From positions 1 to 41,250 of the forward strand of contig CACMMX010000015.1 of assembly GCA_902614915.1 (NCBI GenBank): a stretch of 41,250 nucleotides of DNA. The letters run 5' to 3'. Positions 18,135-28,375 of this stretch are shown piece after piece. Within the stretch, counting starts at the first letter, position 1. Each line of letters starts with the position of its first letter. This DNA is from an uncultured Cryomorphaceae bacterium (lineage in GTDB: Bacteria; Bacteroidota; Bacteroidia; Flavobacteriales; Schleiferiaceae). Made by a program: the position numbers and the translations under genes. Below the pieces are notes generated by a model. That model was not told where the DNA came from. It saw only the letters and a program-made list of their open reading frames with translations, and searched no databases.

Positions 18135-21100
18135 TTAAAATCCCCAGCCCATTGTAAATTGAAGGTTTGGAAGTCTTCTAGGCAATACATCAATTAATCT
18201 ATACGTATTAACAATCGTTTGGTCGTTAATCGTTCGGGTCGTTACTTTCCAACCCCCAGTTTCAATTAAACCAATATCAACACCTAATCTTAATCCTTTC
18301 ACAGGCCTATGACCAAGGCCAACACCGGTAAACATCCATGGACCACCCCCATCGCATATATATTTAACACCAGTCGCCTGATTTGTAATCTTACCTCGTA
18401 AAGAACCCACACCATAGGCAGCAACTACTCTAAAGGCATCAAAATTTTTGATTGGACGATAAGTAGCCCCAACGGCAGCCCAACTTCCATCTTCACAAAA
18501 CTGTCCTGTAAAATCTCCTAATACTGTTCTACTTAAAGCAACGTCATATCTAGTTACATCAACACCTCTACTTCTTGAATAAAATGCAGATAATGTCAAC
18601 TGAGGATTGACTTGCTGATCATATGATATCCCAAAAGCAGGAATAGGGCCGGAAGTATTGATACTTACTGCCCTTTCTGAATACTCACGTTCTTTTTTCC
18701 AAAAAGCAAAATCATTAGTTTCAAAAGTTCTACTTTTCGGTTCTGACTTATCATCTTCAATAATTGTCATTTCATCAACAAGATGTTTAGCTCCTGCGTA
18801 TTTATCAATCAAAAACAAGATGTAACGAATATCAACTGATATTGTACGTTGTAATTCATCTTCGAAAAAGATATCACCGGACATTGCCTCCCAGTTACCG
18901 TCAAAAGCAGTCCCTATGAGATGTCCATCTCCATTAATTACTGGTGACCCAGAATTGCCCCCAGTAATGTCATTATTAGAAATAAAATTAACTACTAATT
19001 TGCCGTTTTCATCTGCATAAGGTCCATAATCATTTGATGCCCATAATTGCTTCAACCGACTAGGAACAATAAACTCTTCATCATTTGGATTTTCCTTTTG
19101 CATTACACCATCAAGAGTCGTAATGTAATTATAACGTTTACCATCCTGAGGTTCATAAGAACCTACTAGGCCCCACGACATTCTTGGGGTCGAATTTGCG
19201 TCAGGGTAAAATATTTTTTCAGGAAATGCTTTACGAAGTCCATCTGCGTACAAACGATATCCTTTAGACATTTTTTCAGAAACATCTTTATCGCCTTCAC
19301 GTCTAGAATAATACGTCATGATAAAGTTTGAAGCCAGCTTAGCACCAAGATCTTCGGAGAGTGCGTCTTCATCCATATCCTCTAACCATGCCTTTAAATT
19401 ATCTAGAGAGGCAAAAATTGATTTGTTGTAAATATCATCAACCATCGCATCAATAACTGCGTCAAAATCAATTCCGCTCTTATTTACTACCAGAGAATTT
19501 GCATTCATTTTTTGAGAGTCGATTGCTTCGTCAGTATCACCAAAATCATCTCTTAAAACAGTGAAATCCGTGCGGCGATTTATTTGATTCGCTACTTTTT
19601 GATCTTCCTTACTAAGATTCAAAATAAATTCTTCAGTTAAAGATTCGCCCTGCTCGAAAAGAGAACTTCCTAAACCATTGTAATTCACAGGAACCTTAAA
19701 TGGTTGGCTTTCTCCCATACCTGAGGCTGTTAATCGCTCCTCCTCAATGCCTTTATTAATTAGATAGTCTACACAACTTTGAGCACGTTTTTGAGATAAC
19801 AATTCATTATTCTCATCCGAACCTCGATAATCAGTATGTGATCTTAAACTTATTGTTATGTTTGGATTCTTTTTAAGAATTGAAAACAGCGTGTCCAAAG
19901 CGGTTTTGCTATCATTTCTTAGGGAACTCCTCGCAACGTCAAAATAAATATTTGGAATATTAATAACCATTCCTTTAGAAGGCTGAATACTACTTAAGTT
20001 ATTCATATCAACAACAGTCATAGCATTACGCATATCCATGAAAATGGATGGGAGTTGATCAGTGGGAATATTTTTTACCCACATCTTCCAAAGTGCGGCT
20101 GCCAAGTCTTTATCCACGTCCGATTGGAATTCAGAGAAGTGACTTTCAGCATAATCCAAAATATCTTGTTTATCTAAATCCAAATCTTCTGATGTAGGTA
20201 ACGCCGACAACATTCTATTTAATCGGAAGGCAAATAATGGGAGTGAAGCACCTCTTATGCCTGCCTCCATAAGATATACATCGCTCTTAACCGTCATATC
20301 TGTAGCAGAATAAGCCTCATCTAGCAAATTCAAAGCTTCGGCATAATCAGCCAAACTATCATGGGATTTTGCCCAAGCTAAATACTTTGCCTCTATACCT
20401 TCTTTCTTTTGCTTGACTTGATTTTTCTTAAGCTGTTCAGTTTGACCAATATAATACTTCCAATAATTTGCAGTGGACGCATAGTTCGATGCGAGTGCAA
20501 TTCTAACTGATTCATCAGAATCCATAGCCCTCTTCATTATGGCTAATTTTTCATCACGAATCTCAACGACCGTTGGATTATATAAGTTAATTGCTTGCTC
20601 TATTCCTGTAGAAGTTAAAAATCTATCTGTTGAACCTGGAAAGCCAAAAACCATTGAAAAATCACCCTCTTTAACACCGCTTAAACTAATCGGTAAATGA
20701 TGTCTTGGTTTTAAAGGTATATTTCCATCGCTTATAGCAGATGGATCACCATTTTCATCTGCATAAATTCTAAACAAGGAAAAATCACCTGTATGACGAG
20801 GCCACATCCAGTTGTCAGTATCGCCCCCAAATTTGCCTATACTACTCGGAGGAGCTCCTACAAGACGTACATCGCTATAAGTATTAAAAACGAATAAGTA
20901 AAACTCATTATTGTGAAAAAAGCTTCGGACATACGCGTTGTGTTTGGTACCAGAAGTAGCTTCTTTTGCCAAAGCATCACCAATTTCTTTTGCCTTTCTC
21001 GCTCGTTCAGCTTCCGTCATATCATCCGATAACTCCGCTAATATCTCATCAGTAACATCCTCCATTCTAACTAAAATTGCCGCTGTTAGACCTGGGTTGA

Positions 21101-21452
21101 ATCGCTCCTCATCAGGAGTCATAGCCCAAAATCCATCAGAGAGGTAATCATTTTCAACCGTTGAGTGAGAGCGAATTGCGTCATAGCCACAGTGATGATT
21201 TGTGAGCATTAAGCCCTTATCAGATATGATTTCACCCGTACAAAAACCGCCAAGTGAAACTATAGCATCTTTGATTGAAGCATTATTAATATCATATAAT
21301 TCTTCCGCTGTTAGATTTAAACCGTTTGATTGCATTTCTGCAATATTCAATCTTTTGATTAACATCGGCAGCCACATACCCTCATGTGCTGAGGATATTG
21401 AACTACTTAACAACAAAGACGCCGTAATAATCCCGATAATAAATTTTTTCAT
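18135..21452 (-). CDS. S46 family dipeptidyl-peptidase with inserted OmpA-like domain and C-terminal barrel-like extension
   Basis: A 1105-residue protein, against about 700-720 for the family. Signal peptide 1-22, then the S46 start HEGMWLPM. Catalytic triad as in DPP7/DPP11: His87 (TNHHCGY), Asp223 (HTGDFSLFRIY) and Ser834 (GGNSGSP). The Asp-Ser distance of 611 is nearly 190 more than in P. gingivalis DPP7 (Asp225-Ser648 as I recall it). The excess is explained by an OmpA-like domain at about 495-630: NIYFDVARSSL, RSHTDYRGSDEN, LLSQKRAQ, GMGESQP, INRRTDF. After the S46 end (about 898) comes a 200-residue beta-rich region ending in a C-terminal Phe (LPNLQFTMGWGF), like an outer-membrane barrel end, and similar to the protein at 37385-37972. 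Likely a periplasmic exopeptidase tethered to the envelope; tethering is inference. Its P1 preference cannot be told. It follows sucB by 74 bases. Confidence 0.92.
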   Translation of the reverse strand: MKKFIIGIITASLLLSSSISSAHEGMWLPMLIKRLNIAEMQSNGLNLTAEELYDINNASIKDAIVSLGGFCTGEIISDKGLMLTNHHCGYDAIRSHSTVENDYLSDGFWAMTPDEERFNPGLTAAILVRMEDVTDEILAELSDDMTEAERARKAKEIGDALAKEATSGTKHNAYVRSFFHNNEFYLFVFNTYSDVRLVGAPPSSIGKFGGDTDNWMWPRHTGDFSLFRIYADENGDPSAISDGNIPLKPRHHLPISLSGVKEGDFSMVFGFPGSTDRFLTSTGIEQAINLYNPTVVEIRDEKLAIMKRAMDSDESVRIALASNYASTANYWKYYIGQTEQLKKNQVKQKKEGIEAKYLAWAKSHDSLADYAEALNLLDEAYSATDMTVKSDVYLMEAGIRGASLPLFAFRLNRMLSALPTSEDLDLDKQDILDYAESHFSEFQSDVDKDLAAALWKMWVKNIPTDQLPSIFMDMRNAMTVVDMNNLSSIQPSKGMVINIPNIYFDVARSSLRNDSKTALDTLFSILKKNPNITISLRSHTDYRGSDENNELLSQKRAQSCVDYLINKGIEEERLTASGMGESQPFKVPVNYNGLGSSLFEQGESLTEEFILNLSKEDQKVANQINRRTDFTVLRDDFGDTDEAIDSQKMNANSLVVNKSGIDFDAVIDAMVDDIYNKSIFASLDNLKAWLEDMDEDALSEDLGAKLASNFIMTYYSRREGDKDVSEKMSKGYRLYADGLRKAFPEKIFYPDANSTPRMSWGLVGSYEPQDGKRYNYITTLDGVMQKENPNDEEFIVPSRLKQLWASNDYGPYADENGKLVVNFISNNDITGGNSGSPVINGDGHLIGTAFDGNWEAMSGDIFFEDELQRTISVDIRYILFLIDKYAGAKHLVDEMTIIEDDKSEPKSRTFETNDFAFWKKEREYSERAVSINTSGPIPAFGISYDQQVNPQLTLSAFYSRSRGVDVTRYDVALSRTVLGDFTGQFCEDGSWAAVGATYRPIKNFDAFRVVAAYGVGSLRGKITNQATGVKYICDGGGPWMFTGVGLGHRPVKGLRLGVDIGLIETGGWKVTTRTINDQTIVNTYRLIDVLPRRLPNLQFTMGWGF

Positions 21453-21526
21453 TTTTGTTGATTTCGTTGGTTCACTAAATAATTTTCACTAAAATGGACA
21501 CGAATATAAACATAATGCTGTGATTT

Positions 21527-22723
21527 TTAAAGGTTAAGGGCTTTTTTAGCATTTCCAGACATTAGAACCTCTTCAGGATTTTCCAATGCTTCTTTGATAG
21601 CCACTAAGGTACCAACACTTTCACGACCGTCTATAATTCTGTGATCATAACTAAGAGCAACGTACATCATTGGACGAATAACGACCTTTCCGTCAATAGC
21701 CACAGGACGTTGGATAATGTTATGCATACCTAAAATAGCACTCTGCGGCGGATTAATTATTGGTGTAGACAACATGGAACCAAATACACCACCATTGGTG
21801 ATAGTAAATGTTCCTCCGGTCATTTCATCAATAGTAATCTTACCGTCACGCACCTTCGTCGCCAAACGGCCAATCTCGCGTTCAACATCAGCGAAATCCA
21901 TATTCTCAGCATTTCGCAATACTGGTACCATCAAACCTTTTGGACCGCTTACAGCAATACTTATGTCCACATAATCAAAACTAACCATGTGATTCCCGTC
22001 AATCATACTATTTGTTGCAGGATACATCTGAAGAGCACGGGTTGCTGCAAGGGTAAAGAAACTCATGAAGCCCAATTTGACACCGTGCTTCTCAACAAAT
22101 GCTTCTTTATACTTATTTCTAATATCAAAAATAGGCTTCATATCGACCTCATTAAAAGTGGTCAACATCGCGGTTTCGTTCTTAACACTAACTAAACGAC
22201 TAGCCAATTTCCGTCTAAGACTACTCATTTTCTTGCTTTTGGAACTACGCTCACCACCTGCAGAGCCCATAGAAGCAACAGCCTCAATAACGTCAGCCTT
22301 GGTAATACGTCCGTCCTTACCTGTGCCTTTATTCATTTTTAGCCCAGTCTCTGCCAACATCTTTTTAGCCGATGGACTGGCCGTTCCTGTTGCATACGTT
22401 TGAGAAATGGCCACAGATGCAGGTTTTTCAGATATCGGCGCAGGATTAGGCGTTGATTCTGGTGTTGGTGTACTGCCGGATGGTCTTTCTGCTGTTGTAT
22501 CAATAATACAAACCACTTGGCCTACCTCTACCACATCTCCTTCTTCAGCTCTCAAAGAAATAACACCCGCCTCTTCAGCTGGTAATTCTAGCGTGGCTTT
22601 ATCCGAATCTACTTCTGCAATCGCCTGATCTTTTTCTACATAATCACCGTCACTAACTAACCATGCAGCAATTTCAACTTCCGTTATTGATTCGCCCGGT
22701 GAAGGCACTTTCATTTCTAACAT
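21527..22723 (-). CDS. sucB: 2-oxoglutarate dehydrogenase E2 component (dihydrolipoyl succinyltransferase)
   Basis: A 398-residue protein of usual SucB/OdhB length. Domain order: a lipoyl domain (1-77) with the lipoylated Lys in [13 protein letters not shown]; a Pro-rich linker; a peripheral subunit-binding domain (about 112-150, [13 protein letters not shown]); and a catalytic 2-oxoacid dehydrogenase acyltransferase domain (about 170-398) with the active-site motif [10 protein letters not shown] near residue 365. It transfers the succinyl group from lipoamide to CoA in the TCA cycle. Only 11 bases follow the stop codon of sucA, so the two are one operon. E3 is not in the window. Confidence 0.97.
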   Translation of the reverse strand: MLEMKVPSPGESITEVEIAAWLVSDGDYVEKDQAIAEVDSDKATLELPAEEAGVISLRAEEGDVVEVGQVVCIIDTTAERPSGSTPTPESTPNPAPISEKPASVAISQTYATGTASPSAKKMLAETGLKMNKGTGKDGRITKADVIEAVASMGSAGGERSSKSKKMSSLRRKLASRLVSVKNETAMLTTFNEVDMKPIFDIRNKYKEAFVEKHGVKLGFMSFFTLAATRALQMYPATNSMIDGNHMVSFDYVDISIAVSGPKGLMVPVLRNAENMDFADVEREIGRLATKVRDGKITIDEMTGGTFTITNGGVFGSMLSTPIINPPQSAILGMHNIIQRPVAIDGKVVIRPMMYVALSYDHRIIDGRESVGTLVAIKEALENPEEVLMSGNAKKALNL

Positions 22724-22734
22724 ATCTCTAAAAC

Positions 22735-25464
22735 TTAGATACTAAATACTCTTTCTATTGTTTCACGTTGACGTGCATGTGCAACTCGACTTGAGCCGCT
22801 CGCTGTGGAGGCACTCGGAGCCGGCGACACAAGTGTTAATTTTTGATGCATTTGCCAAAAAATATACGTCCACGCACCCATATTCGCGGGTTCCTCTTGC
22901 GCCCAGATATGCTGTTGTGCATTTGGATATTTTGCCACCTCCTCTTTAATCGCAAGGTCATCTAATGGGTATAATTGTTCTATTCTAATGAGCGCTACGT
23001 GAGCTGCTTTTTGAACTTCACGTTCTTCAAGCAATTCATAATACAACTTTCCAGAACAGAAAACTACCTTCGTCACCTCTTCTGAATTCAGCTGATTATC
23101 TGGAATAATATGCTGAAAGCTACCAGTTGCCAAATCTTCCAGCTTGCTTTTTACTCTGGGATGCCTAAGCAAACTTTTGGGTGACATCACCACCAACGGT
23201 CTTCTAAAACTCCTTTTTTGTTGCCTGCGAAGCAAATGAAATAGATTCGCGGGCGTCGTACAATTCGCAACAGTCATGTTTTCTTCAGCACACAACTGTA
23301 AGAATCGTTCTAATCGTGCAGAACTGTGTTCAGCACCTTGACCTTCGTAACCGTGAGGTAATAAAAGAACGAGACCGTTTTGAACTTTCCATTTATCCTC
23401 AGCCGCACTCAAGAACTGGTCAATAATTATTTGGGCACCATTTGCAAAATCTCCAAACTGGGCTTCCCATATGGTCAACGTATCGGGAGCGGCCATGGCA
23501 TATCCGTAATCAAAACCCATAACTGCGTATTCACTGAGCAATGAATTATATATCGCAAAACGACCTTCTTTACCCGGGTATTTATTTAACAAACTCACCT
23601 CCTCTTCACTATCTTCAACCTTAAGAATGGCATGCCTATGTGAAAATGTGCCACGCTCGACATCCTCACCAGAAATTCTAATATTAAAGTCCTCAGAAAG
23701 CAATGAACCATAGGCGAGTAATTCTGCCATTCCCCAGTCCACGCTATTACGATTTTTGCTTACTTGATCGGCTCTATCCTTCATCAAACGCTCTGTCTTT
23801 CGCAGAAACTTTTTACCTGCAGGTAGCGTGGTTATGTATTTCGCAATATCGCTAAGTTTAGCAATATCAAAGGTGGTGTCAACCTGTTGCAGCATTTCAC
23901 CGGGCTGGGCGCCCGGGTATTTTGTCCATTCATCATTCATAAATGGTACAATTTTGTTGTGCTCGATTTTTTTTGATTCATCAAAATCAAGCTCAAGCAT
24001 TGCCTTAAATTCGGTCTGCATCTCTTGAACTATACCTTCATTAGCTACGCCCTCTGCCAATAGCTTTTTTGCATAGATTTCCCTAGGATTCGGATGCTTT
24101 GAAATGGCTTTGTACAAGATAGGCTGGGTAAATCTAGGCTCATCGCCTTCATTATGACCGTATTTACGGTAACACAAAAGGTCTATGAAAATATCTCGGT
24201 TAAATCGTTGACGGTATTCAATGGACAAGCGTATTGCATGCACCAAGGCTTCAGGATCGTCTCCGTTTACATGTAATACAGGAGCTAAAATCACCTTGGC
24301 TACATCCGTACAGTAGGTAGAAGAGCGAGCATCCTTATAATTAGTGGTAAAACCGACTTGATTATTAATAACAATGTGCAGCGTACCGCCCGTCTGATAA
24401 CCATCCAACCGTTCCATTTGAATAGTCTCATAGACCACCCCTTGAGCTGCGATTGCCGCATCACCGTGAATCAATATGGGAAGTACTTTTTTGTTATCGT
24501 GTTGGTAATCGTTGTTGATTTTCGCCCTAGCTATTCCTTCAACAACGGGATCTACCGCTTCCAAGTGAGATGGATTAGGAGCAATATTCATCTTAACACT
24601 TATACCGTCAGATGTAGTATGATGAGTGGTGTGACCAAGATGATATTTCACATCGCCATCAATAGTGATATCGTCAAACGCTTTGCCTTCAAATTCAGAA
24701 AAAATTTGTTCCCGAGGTTTACCAAAAATATTAGTCAACACATTAAGTCTACCTCGGTGCGCCATTCCAAGAATGAACTCTTCAACACCTTGACGAGCTC
24801 CATGATTAATGGCTTCATCTAGTCCCGGTATAAGGGATTCTGCTCCTTCTATAGAGAAACGCTTTTGACCTACATACTTTGTGTTTAAAAAAGCTTCAAA
24901 GCTTACTGCCTCGTTTAGTTTATGTAAGATTTGCTTCTTATCTTCAGTAGATAATGAAGGTTGATTATCGTTTTCATGAATCCAATTTTTAATCCACGTT
25001 CTGCGTTCAGGATCACGAATATAATTGTATTCAACACCGGTGCTTTGACAATAAATTGCCTCTAGGTGCTCGACGATTTTTCGAAGTGTTCTGGGTCCAC
25101 TAGCTCCTAATTCGGTAGCGGCGCTGAATTCTGTTTCTAAATCGTCTTGGGCTAACCCAAAATTTTCAAGTTCAAGCGTTGGTTTGTATTCTCGACGTTC
25201 TCTAACGGGATTCGTTTTAGTAAATAAGTGGCCCCTAGAGCGGTATCCTTGAATAAGGTTTAAAACATGAAATTCTTTTATCACCTCTTTTGGCACACCA
25301 TTACCTTCAAGGTCATCCTCGGAATACACTTCTTTAGCAAAGTCAAAACCCTGAAAGAAGGATCTCCAGCTTGGCTCAGTATTATCAGGGTCATTAAGAT
25401 ATAGTTGGTACTGCTGGTCAATAAATTCAGCATGTACACTTCCTAAAAATGAAAACCTATCCAT
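22735..25464 (-). CDS. sucA: 2-oxoglutarate dehydrogenase E1 component
   Basis: A 909-residue thiamine-diphosphate enzyme of normal length that decarboxylates 2-oxoglutarate and passes the succinyl group to the E2 lipoyl domain. Seen: the N-terminal E2-binding segment ([21 protein letters not shown]), the AHRGRLNVL and LGHTTHHT blocks, the ThDP/Mg site region ([14 protein letters not shown] and [10 protein letters not shown]), the [15 protein letters not shown] block, and the C-terminal transketolase-like half with [23 protein letters not shown] and [10 protein letters not shown]. It is transcribed leftward with sucB. A minus-strand TACTTTTG at 25487-25494 is a good -7 element, but its -33 partner is poor. 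Confidence 0.97.
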   Translation of the reverse strand: MDRFSFLGSVHAEFIDQQYQLYLNDPDNTEPSWRSFFQGFDFAKEVYSEDDLEGNGVPKEVIKEFHVLNLIQGYRSRGHLFTKTNPVRERREYKPTLELENFGLAQDDLETEFSAATELGASGPRTLRKIVEHLEAIYCQSTGVEYNYIRDPERRTWIKNWIHENDNQPSLSTEDKKQILHKLNEAVSFEAFLNTKYVGQKRFSIEGAESLIPGLDEAINHGARQGVEEFILGMAHRGRLNVLTNIFGKPREQIFSEFEGKAFDDITIDGDVKYHLGHTTHHTTSDGISVKMNIAPNPSHLEAVDPVVEGIARAKINNDYQHDNKKVLPILIHGDAAIAAQGVVYETIQMERLDGYQTGGTLHIVINNQVGFTTNYKDARSSTYCTDVAKVILAPVLHVNGDDPEALVHAIRLSIEYRQRFNRDIFIDLLCYRKYGHNEGDEPRFTQPILYKAISKHPNPREIYAKKLLAEGVANEGIVQEMQTEFKAMLELDFDESKKIEHNKIVPFMNDEWTKYPGAQPGEMLQQVDTTFDIAKLSDIAKYITTLPAGKKFLRKTERLMKDRADQVSKNRNSVDWGMAELLAYGSLLSEDFNIRISGEDVERGTFSHRHAILKVEDSEEEVSLLNKYPGKEGRFAIYNSLLSEYAVMGFDYGYAMAAPDTLTIWEAQFGDFANGAQIIIDQFLSAAEDKWKVQNGLVLLLPHGYEGQGAEHSSARLERFLQLCAEENMTVANCTTPANLFHLLRRQQKRSFRRPLVVMSPKSLLRHPRVKSKLEDLATGSFQHIIPDNQLNSEEVTKVVFCSGKLYYELLEEREVQKAAHVALIRIEQLYPLDDLAIKEEVAKYPNAQQHIWAQEEPANMGAWTYIFWQMHQKLTLVSPAPSASTASGSSRVAHARQRETIERVFSI

Positions 25465-25486
25465 TTAAGAGTCTTGTGATTTCCTC

Positions 25487-25494
25487 CAAAAGTA
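25487..25494 (-). promoter_or_regulatory. Candidate -7 promoter element of sucAB
   Basis: On the minus strand the bases read TACTTTTG, a full match to the Bacteroidota -7 consensus TAnnTTTG, 22 bases before the sucA start codon. No convincing TTTG/TTG is found at the expected distance upstream, so the call rests on the -7 element alone. Confidence 0.35.
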
Positions 25495-25607
25495 CAACAC
25501 AAAATTGGGCTAACTATTTGATACCATTAATAATGCTACTGAGATTTTGGACTTGCATCAGAGCATAAATTTTTTTACAATAAAAAGAGACTAAAAGGCT
25601 CTGAGTT

Positions 25608-25832
25608 TTAATATTCTTCTTCGTTCCAAAGGAAATCCTCTTCAGAGGGATAATCTGGCCAAATCTCTTCGATGCTCTCATATGTTTCTTCCTCTTCTTC
25701 CTCAATTGCTTGGAGGTTCTCCACCACTTCTAAAGGGGCGCCTGTGCGAATTGCATAATCAATTAACTCGTCGCGTGTTGCAGGCCATGGGGCATCACTT
25801 AAATAAGAGGCTAATTCAAGAGTCCAGTACAT
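25608..25832 (-). CDS. DUF2795 family small acidic protein
   Basis: A 74-residue protein that resembles the DUF2795 proteins of Bacteroidota throughout: the start MYWTLELASYLSDAPWPAT, the middle ELIDYAIRTGAPLEVVENLQ and an acidic tail ending FLWNEEEY. The tail carries a run of Glu and is likely unstructured. The function of the family is unknown; the conserved part is small and helical. It is monocistronic by spacing: 143 bases before sucA's start and 88 after the adenosyltransferase gene's end. A good promoter lies immediately upstream (25868-25897). A 63-residue frame overlapping it in another phase (25514-25705) is a shadow. Confidence 0.88.
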   Translation of the reverse strand: MYWTLELASYLSDAPWPATRDELIDYAIRTGAPLEVVENLQAIEEEEEETYESIEEIWPDYPSEEDFLWNEEEY

Positions 25833-25867
25833 AATTATATGGTATTAACTCGATTTGATATTTCGTG

Positions 25868-25897
25868 CAAATGTAATTGAAATACACACTTACGCAA
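25868..25897 (-). promoter_or_regulatory. Bacteroidota-type promoter of the DUF2795 gene
   Basis: Minus strand: TTG at 25897-25895, a 19-base spacer, then TACATTTG at 25875-25868. This matches TTG/TTTG-N19-TAnnTTTG. The start codon at 25832 is 36 bases after the -7 element, giving a 5' leader of about 30 bases. Confidence 0.55.
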
Positions 25898-25920
25898 CTT
25901 TTTTGCAAAAATGTAGCTTG

Positions 25921-26463
25921 CTAAGGACTTGGATTCCAAATTATCTCTCCATTCCCCTCTACATTCAGGATGAACCTAGATTGAACAAAAAAGAAATCTG
26001 ATAATCTATTTAAAAATATTGGAATTTCTCTTTTTACCTCAACCTCGTTTGCTAGTGCTACCACCCGACGTTCTGCACGTCGGCAAATCGTGCGGGCTAC
26101 TTGGGCCATGGAAGAAGCCTTAGAGCCAGTGGGTAAAATAAAGTTTTTGAGCTCGGGAAGCTGTTCGTTCCAAGAATCAATTTGTCGCTCTAAAGATTCC
26201 ACTAGACTAACATCCAATTTTGGCATTGGGAAACTCGCATCACCTTCCAAAGCCAAATAGGAGCCCATTGAAAATAATTCACTTTGAATCTTCGTCAAAA
26301 AAGGAAAACAATTATCTGGAACTTCTGCAGCAAGCACACCTAACCATGAATTTAACTCATCCAGGGTGCCGTATGCTTCCAAACGCATATCGCCCTTTGA
26401 AACCCGCTTACCTGTGAGCAACGAAGTAGTTCCTTCGTCCCCTGTTTTTGTATATATTTTCAC
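25921..26463 (-). CDS. Cob(I)yrinic acid a,c-diamide adenosyltransferase, PduO type
   Basis: A 180-residue PduO/MMAB-type ATP:cob(I)alamin adenosyltransferase, which makes adenosylcobalamin from cob(I)alamin and ATP. Evidence: the N-terminal ATP-binding motif YTKTGDEGTTSL, the DELNSWLG helix, FILPTGSKASS, and the family signature ARTICRRAERR near residue 130. The start is GTG at 26461-26463, placed directly after the TAA of the upstream gene (26464-26466); no ATG fits, because the TKTGDEG motif must be within the first ten residues. So it is translationally coupled with the PurF-like gene. No cobalamin-dependent enzyme is seen in this window. Confidence 0.93.
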   Translation of the reverse strand: MKIYTKTGDEGTTSLLTGKRVSKGDMRLEAYGTLDELNSWLGVLAAEVPDNCFPFLTKIQSELFSMGSYLALEGDASFPMPKLDVSLVESLERQIDSWNEQLPELKNFILPTGSKASSMAQVARTICRRAERRVVALANEVEVKREIPIFLNRLSDFFFVQSRFILNVEGNGEIIWNPSP

Positions 26464-28356
26464 TTAGTATGCTCTTTCTTTTCTTCCTTCAACGTAGAAG
26501 ATGAAACTCTTGTTCACCACTCTATTTCCTCCAACCGTCGGATAGTCTCCAGTAAAATACCAATCACCAGGATTATTTGGGCAACTCAGGTGTAAATCTT
26601 TAATGTTCTGATATACAATACTTACTCTTGCTTTTACATCAGAAGGAGTCAAGAGTTCAGCTATCTTGTCACTTATTTCTTCTGCAGTAAACGGGGCATA
26701 GATTTCCTTGACGTAGTTCAATACCTCACTGTCTGGAAGTGATTCTTGTTTCTTACACTTCTTATATACCTCATCAATTACACCGGTCAACCCTCTTTCT
26801 TTTAGTAAGGCCACAGCCGCCCTAAAGGCTATAAAATCTCCCATTCGAGCCATATCAATACCATAACAGTCAGGATATCTAATCTGCGGAGCCGAAGATG
26901 CAATCACAATGTGCTTGGGTGATAATCGGTCAAATATTCTTAAAATACTTTGCTTTAAAGTAGTACCACGCACTATACTATCATCAATTGCCACAAGGTT
27001 ATCTTCGGGATTCACAGCACCATGAGTAATATCATATACGTGACTTACTAGCTCATCTCTAGAACTGTCCTGAGTTATGAAAGTGCGCAGCTTTAAATCT
27101 TTCCAAGCTACTTTTTCAACTCTTGGTCTTTTTGAAAGCAGGTCTTTCAGTTCTGCTTCGTTCAAGTTTTTACCACTTATCGCCTCAAATTTGAGTTGAT
27201 TAAAATAATCCTCCATGCCTTTGACTACTCCATAAAAACTCACTTCAGCCGTATTTGGGATAAAGGAAAAGACCGTATTGTCAACCTCGCCATTGATTTT
27301 TTCAATCAATTTTGGTATTAATCGGCGACCTAATTCAATTCGCTCTTTGTAAATGTCTCGATCATTCCCTCGTGAAAAGTAAATACGCTCGAATGAACAA
27401 GCCTTATATTCTAGTGGCTCTTTAATCTGCTCAATGCTTACCTCACCGTGATTTTTTACAATAATAGCAGCGCCTGGAGGCAATTCATTGACTTGATCCG
27501 TTTTAATATTTAACGCAGTCTGAATGACTGGACGTTCAGAAGCAACTACCACAATCTCGTCATCATAGTAGTAGAATGCCGGGCGTACTCCAGCTTGGTC
27601 GCGCAAAACAAAGGAATCTCCATGTCCCATCATCCCAGCCATAGCGTAACCACCGTCCCATTTTTTTGAGGCACTCCTTAAGACTTCCGCTACATCAAGT
27701 CGCTTGGCTATTTCTGCAGTCGATTCTTTTTTGGTATATCCCTTCTCCTTGAGTTCGTAATACAGACGGTCATTTTCTTCATCTAAGAAATGACCAATCT
27801 TTTCCATAATAGTGACCGTATCCGCCTTTTCTTTAGGATGCTGACCCAGCTCTACTAATTCGCCAAACAGTTCGTCAACGTTGGTCATATTAAAATTACC
27901 GGCTACAATTAGATTGCGAGTTGGCCAGTTATTTTGACGTAAGAAAGGATGACATGCCTCAATAGTATTCCCCCCGTAAGTCCCATATCTTAAATGGCCT
28001 AGGAATACTTCTCCAGTGAATGGTAGGTTCTTTTTTAGCCAATAAACGTCTTTAAGAAGTTCAGCATTGCCAGCAACAGCAACTGCTATTCGCTTTTGTA
28101 CTTTATCAAAAATATCGCCAATACTGTTTGAATCTACAGAGCGATAACGAGAGATATAGCGAGTACCTGGCTCCATGTTGAGTTTCACGTTCGCCAATCC
28201 TGCACCATCTTGGCCGCGATTACGCTGTTTTTCCATAAGGAGGTACATCTTATTAAGGCCGTAGAATGCTGTTCCGTATTTCTCAACGTAATACTCTAGC
28301 GGTTTGAGGAGACGTAAAAAAGCAAGACCACATTCGTGTTTGATGGGATCACTCAT
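26464..28356 (-). CDS. PurF-like amidophosphoribosyltransferase family protein (Bacteroidota long form)
   Basis: A 630-residue protein with an N-terminal glutamine amidohydrolase (Ntn) domain and a C-terminal phosphoribosyltransferase domain. The nucleophile Cys9 lies after a short leader (MSDPIKHE, then CGLAFLRL), followed by RNRGQDGAG and LGHLRYGTYGG motifs. The PRPP-binding loop is NLVAIDDSIVRGTT. This is the long variant common in Bacteroidota, 120-150 residues longer than ordinary PurF (about 470-510). It may make phosphoribosylamine, or be a paralogue with another role: the genome probably also has a standard purF, which I cannot check. It has a good promoter at 28376-28406 and is coupled with the downstream adenosyltransferase gene. 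Confidence 0.85.
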   Translation of the reverse strand: MSDPIKHECGLAFLRLLKPLEYYVEKYGTAFYGLNKMYLLMEKQRNRGQDGAGLANVKLNMEPGTRYISRYRSVDSNSIGDIFDKVQKRIAVAVAGNAELLKDVYWLKKNLPFTGEVFLGHLRYGTYGGNTIEACHPFLRQNNWPTRNLIVAGNFNMTNVDELFGELVELGQHPKEKADTVTIMEKIGHFLDEENDRLYYELKEKGYTKKESTAEIAKRLDVAEVLRSASKKWDGGYAMAGMMGHGDSFVLRDQAGVRPAFYYYDDEIVVVASERPVIQTALNIKTDQVNELPPGAAIIVKNHGEVSIEQIKEPLEYKACSFERIYFSRGNDRDIYKERIELGRRLIPKLIEKINGEVDNTVFSFIPNTAEVSFYGVVKGMEDYFNQLKFEAISGKNLNEAELKDLLSKRPRVEKVAWKDLKLRTFITQDSSRDELVSHVYDITHGAVNPEDNLVAIDDSIVRGTTLKQSILRIFDRLSPKHIVIASSAPQIRYPDCYGIDMARMGDFIAFRAAVALLKERGLTGVIDEVYKKCKKQESLPDSEVLNYVKEIYAPFTAEEISDKIAELLTPSDVKARVSIVYQNIKDLHLSCPNNPGDWYFTGDYPTVGGNRVVNKSFIFYVEGRKERAY

Positions 28357-28375
28357 AACGAGGTTTTCTGATGTT

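Noticed and set aside
24358-24822. 154-codon plus-strand frame
   Set aside because: It is entirely antisense to sucA, has no family similarity or signal, and reflects codon bias of the real gene.
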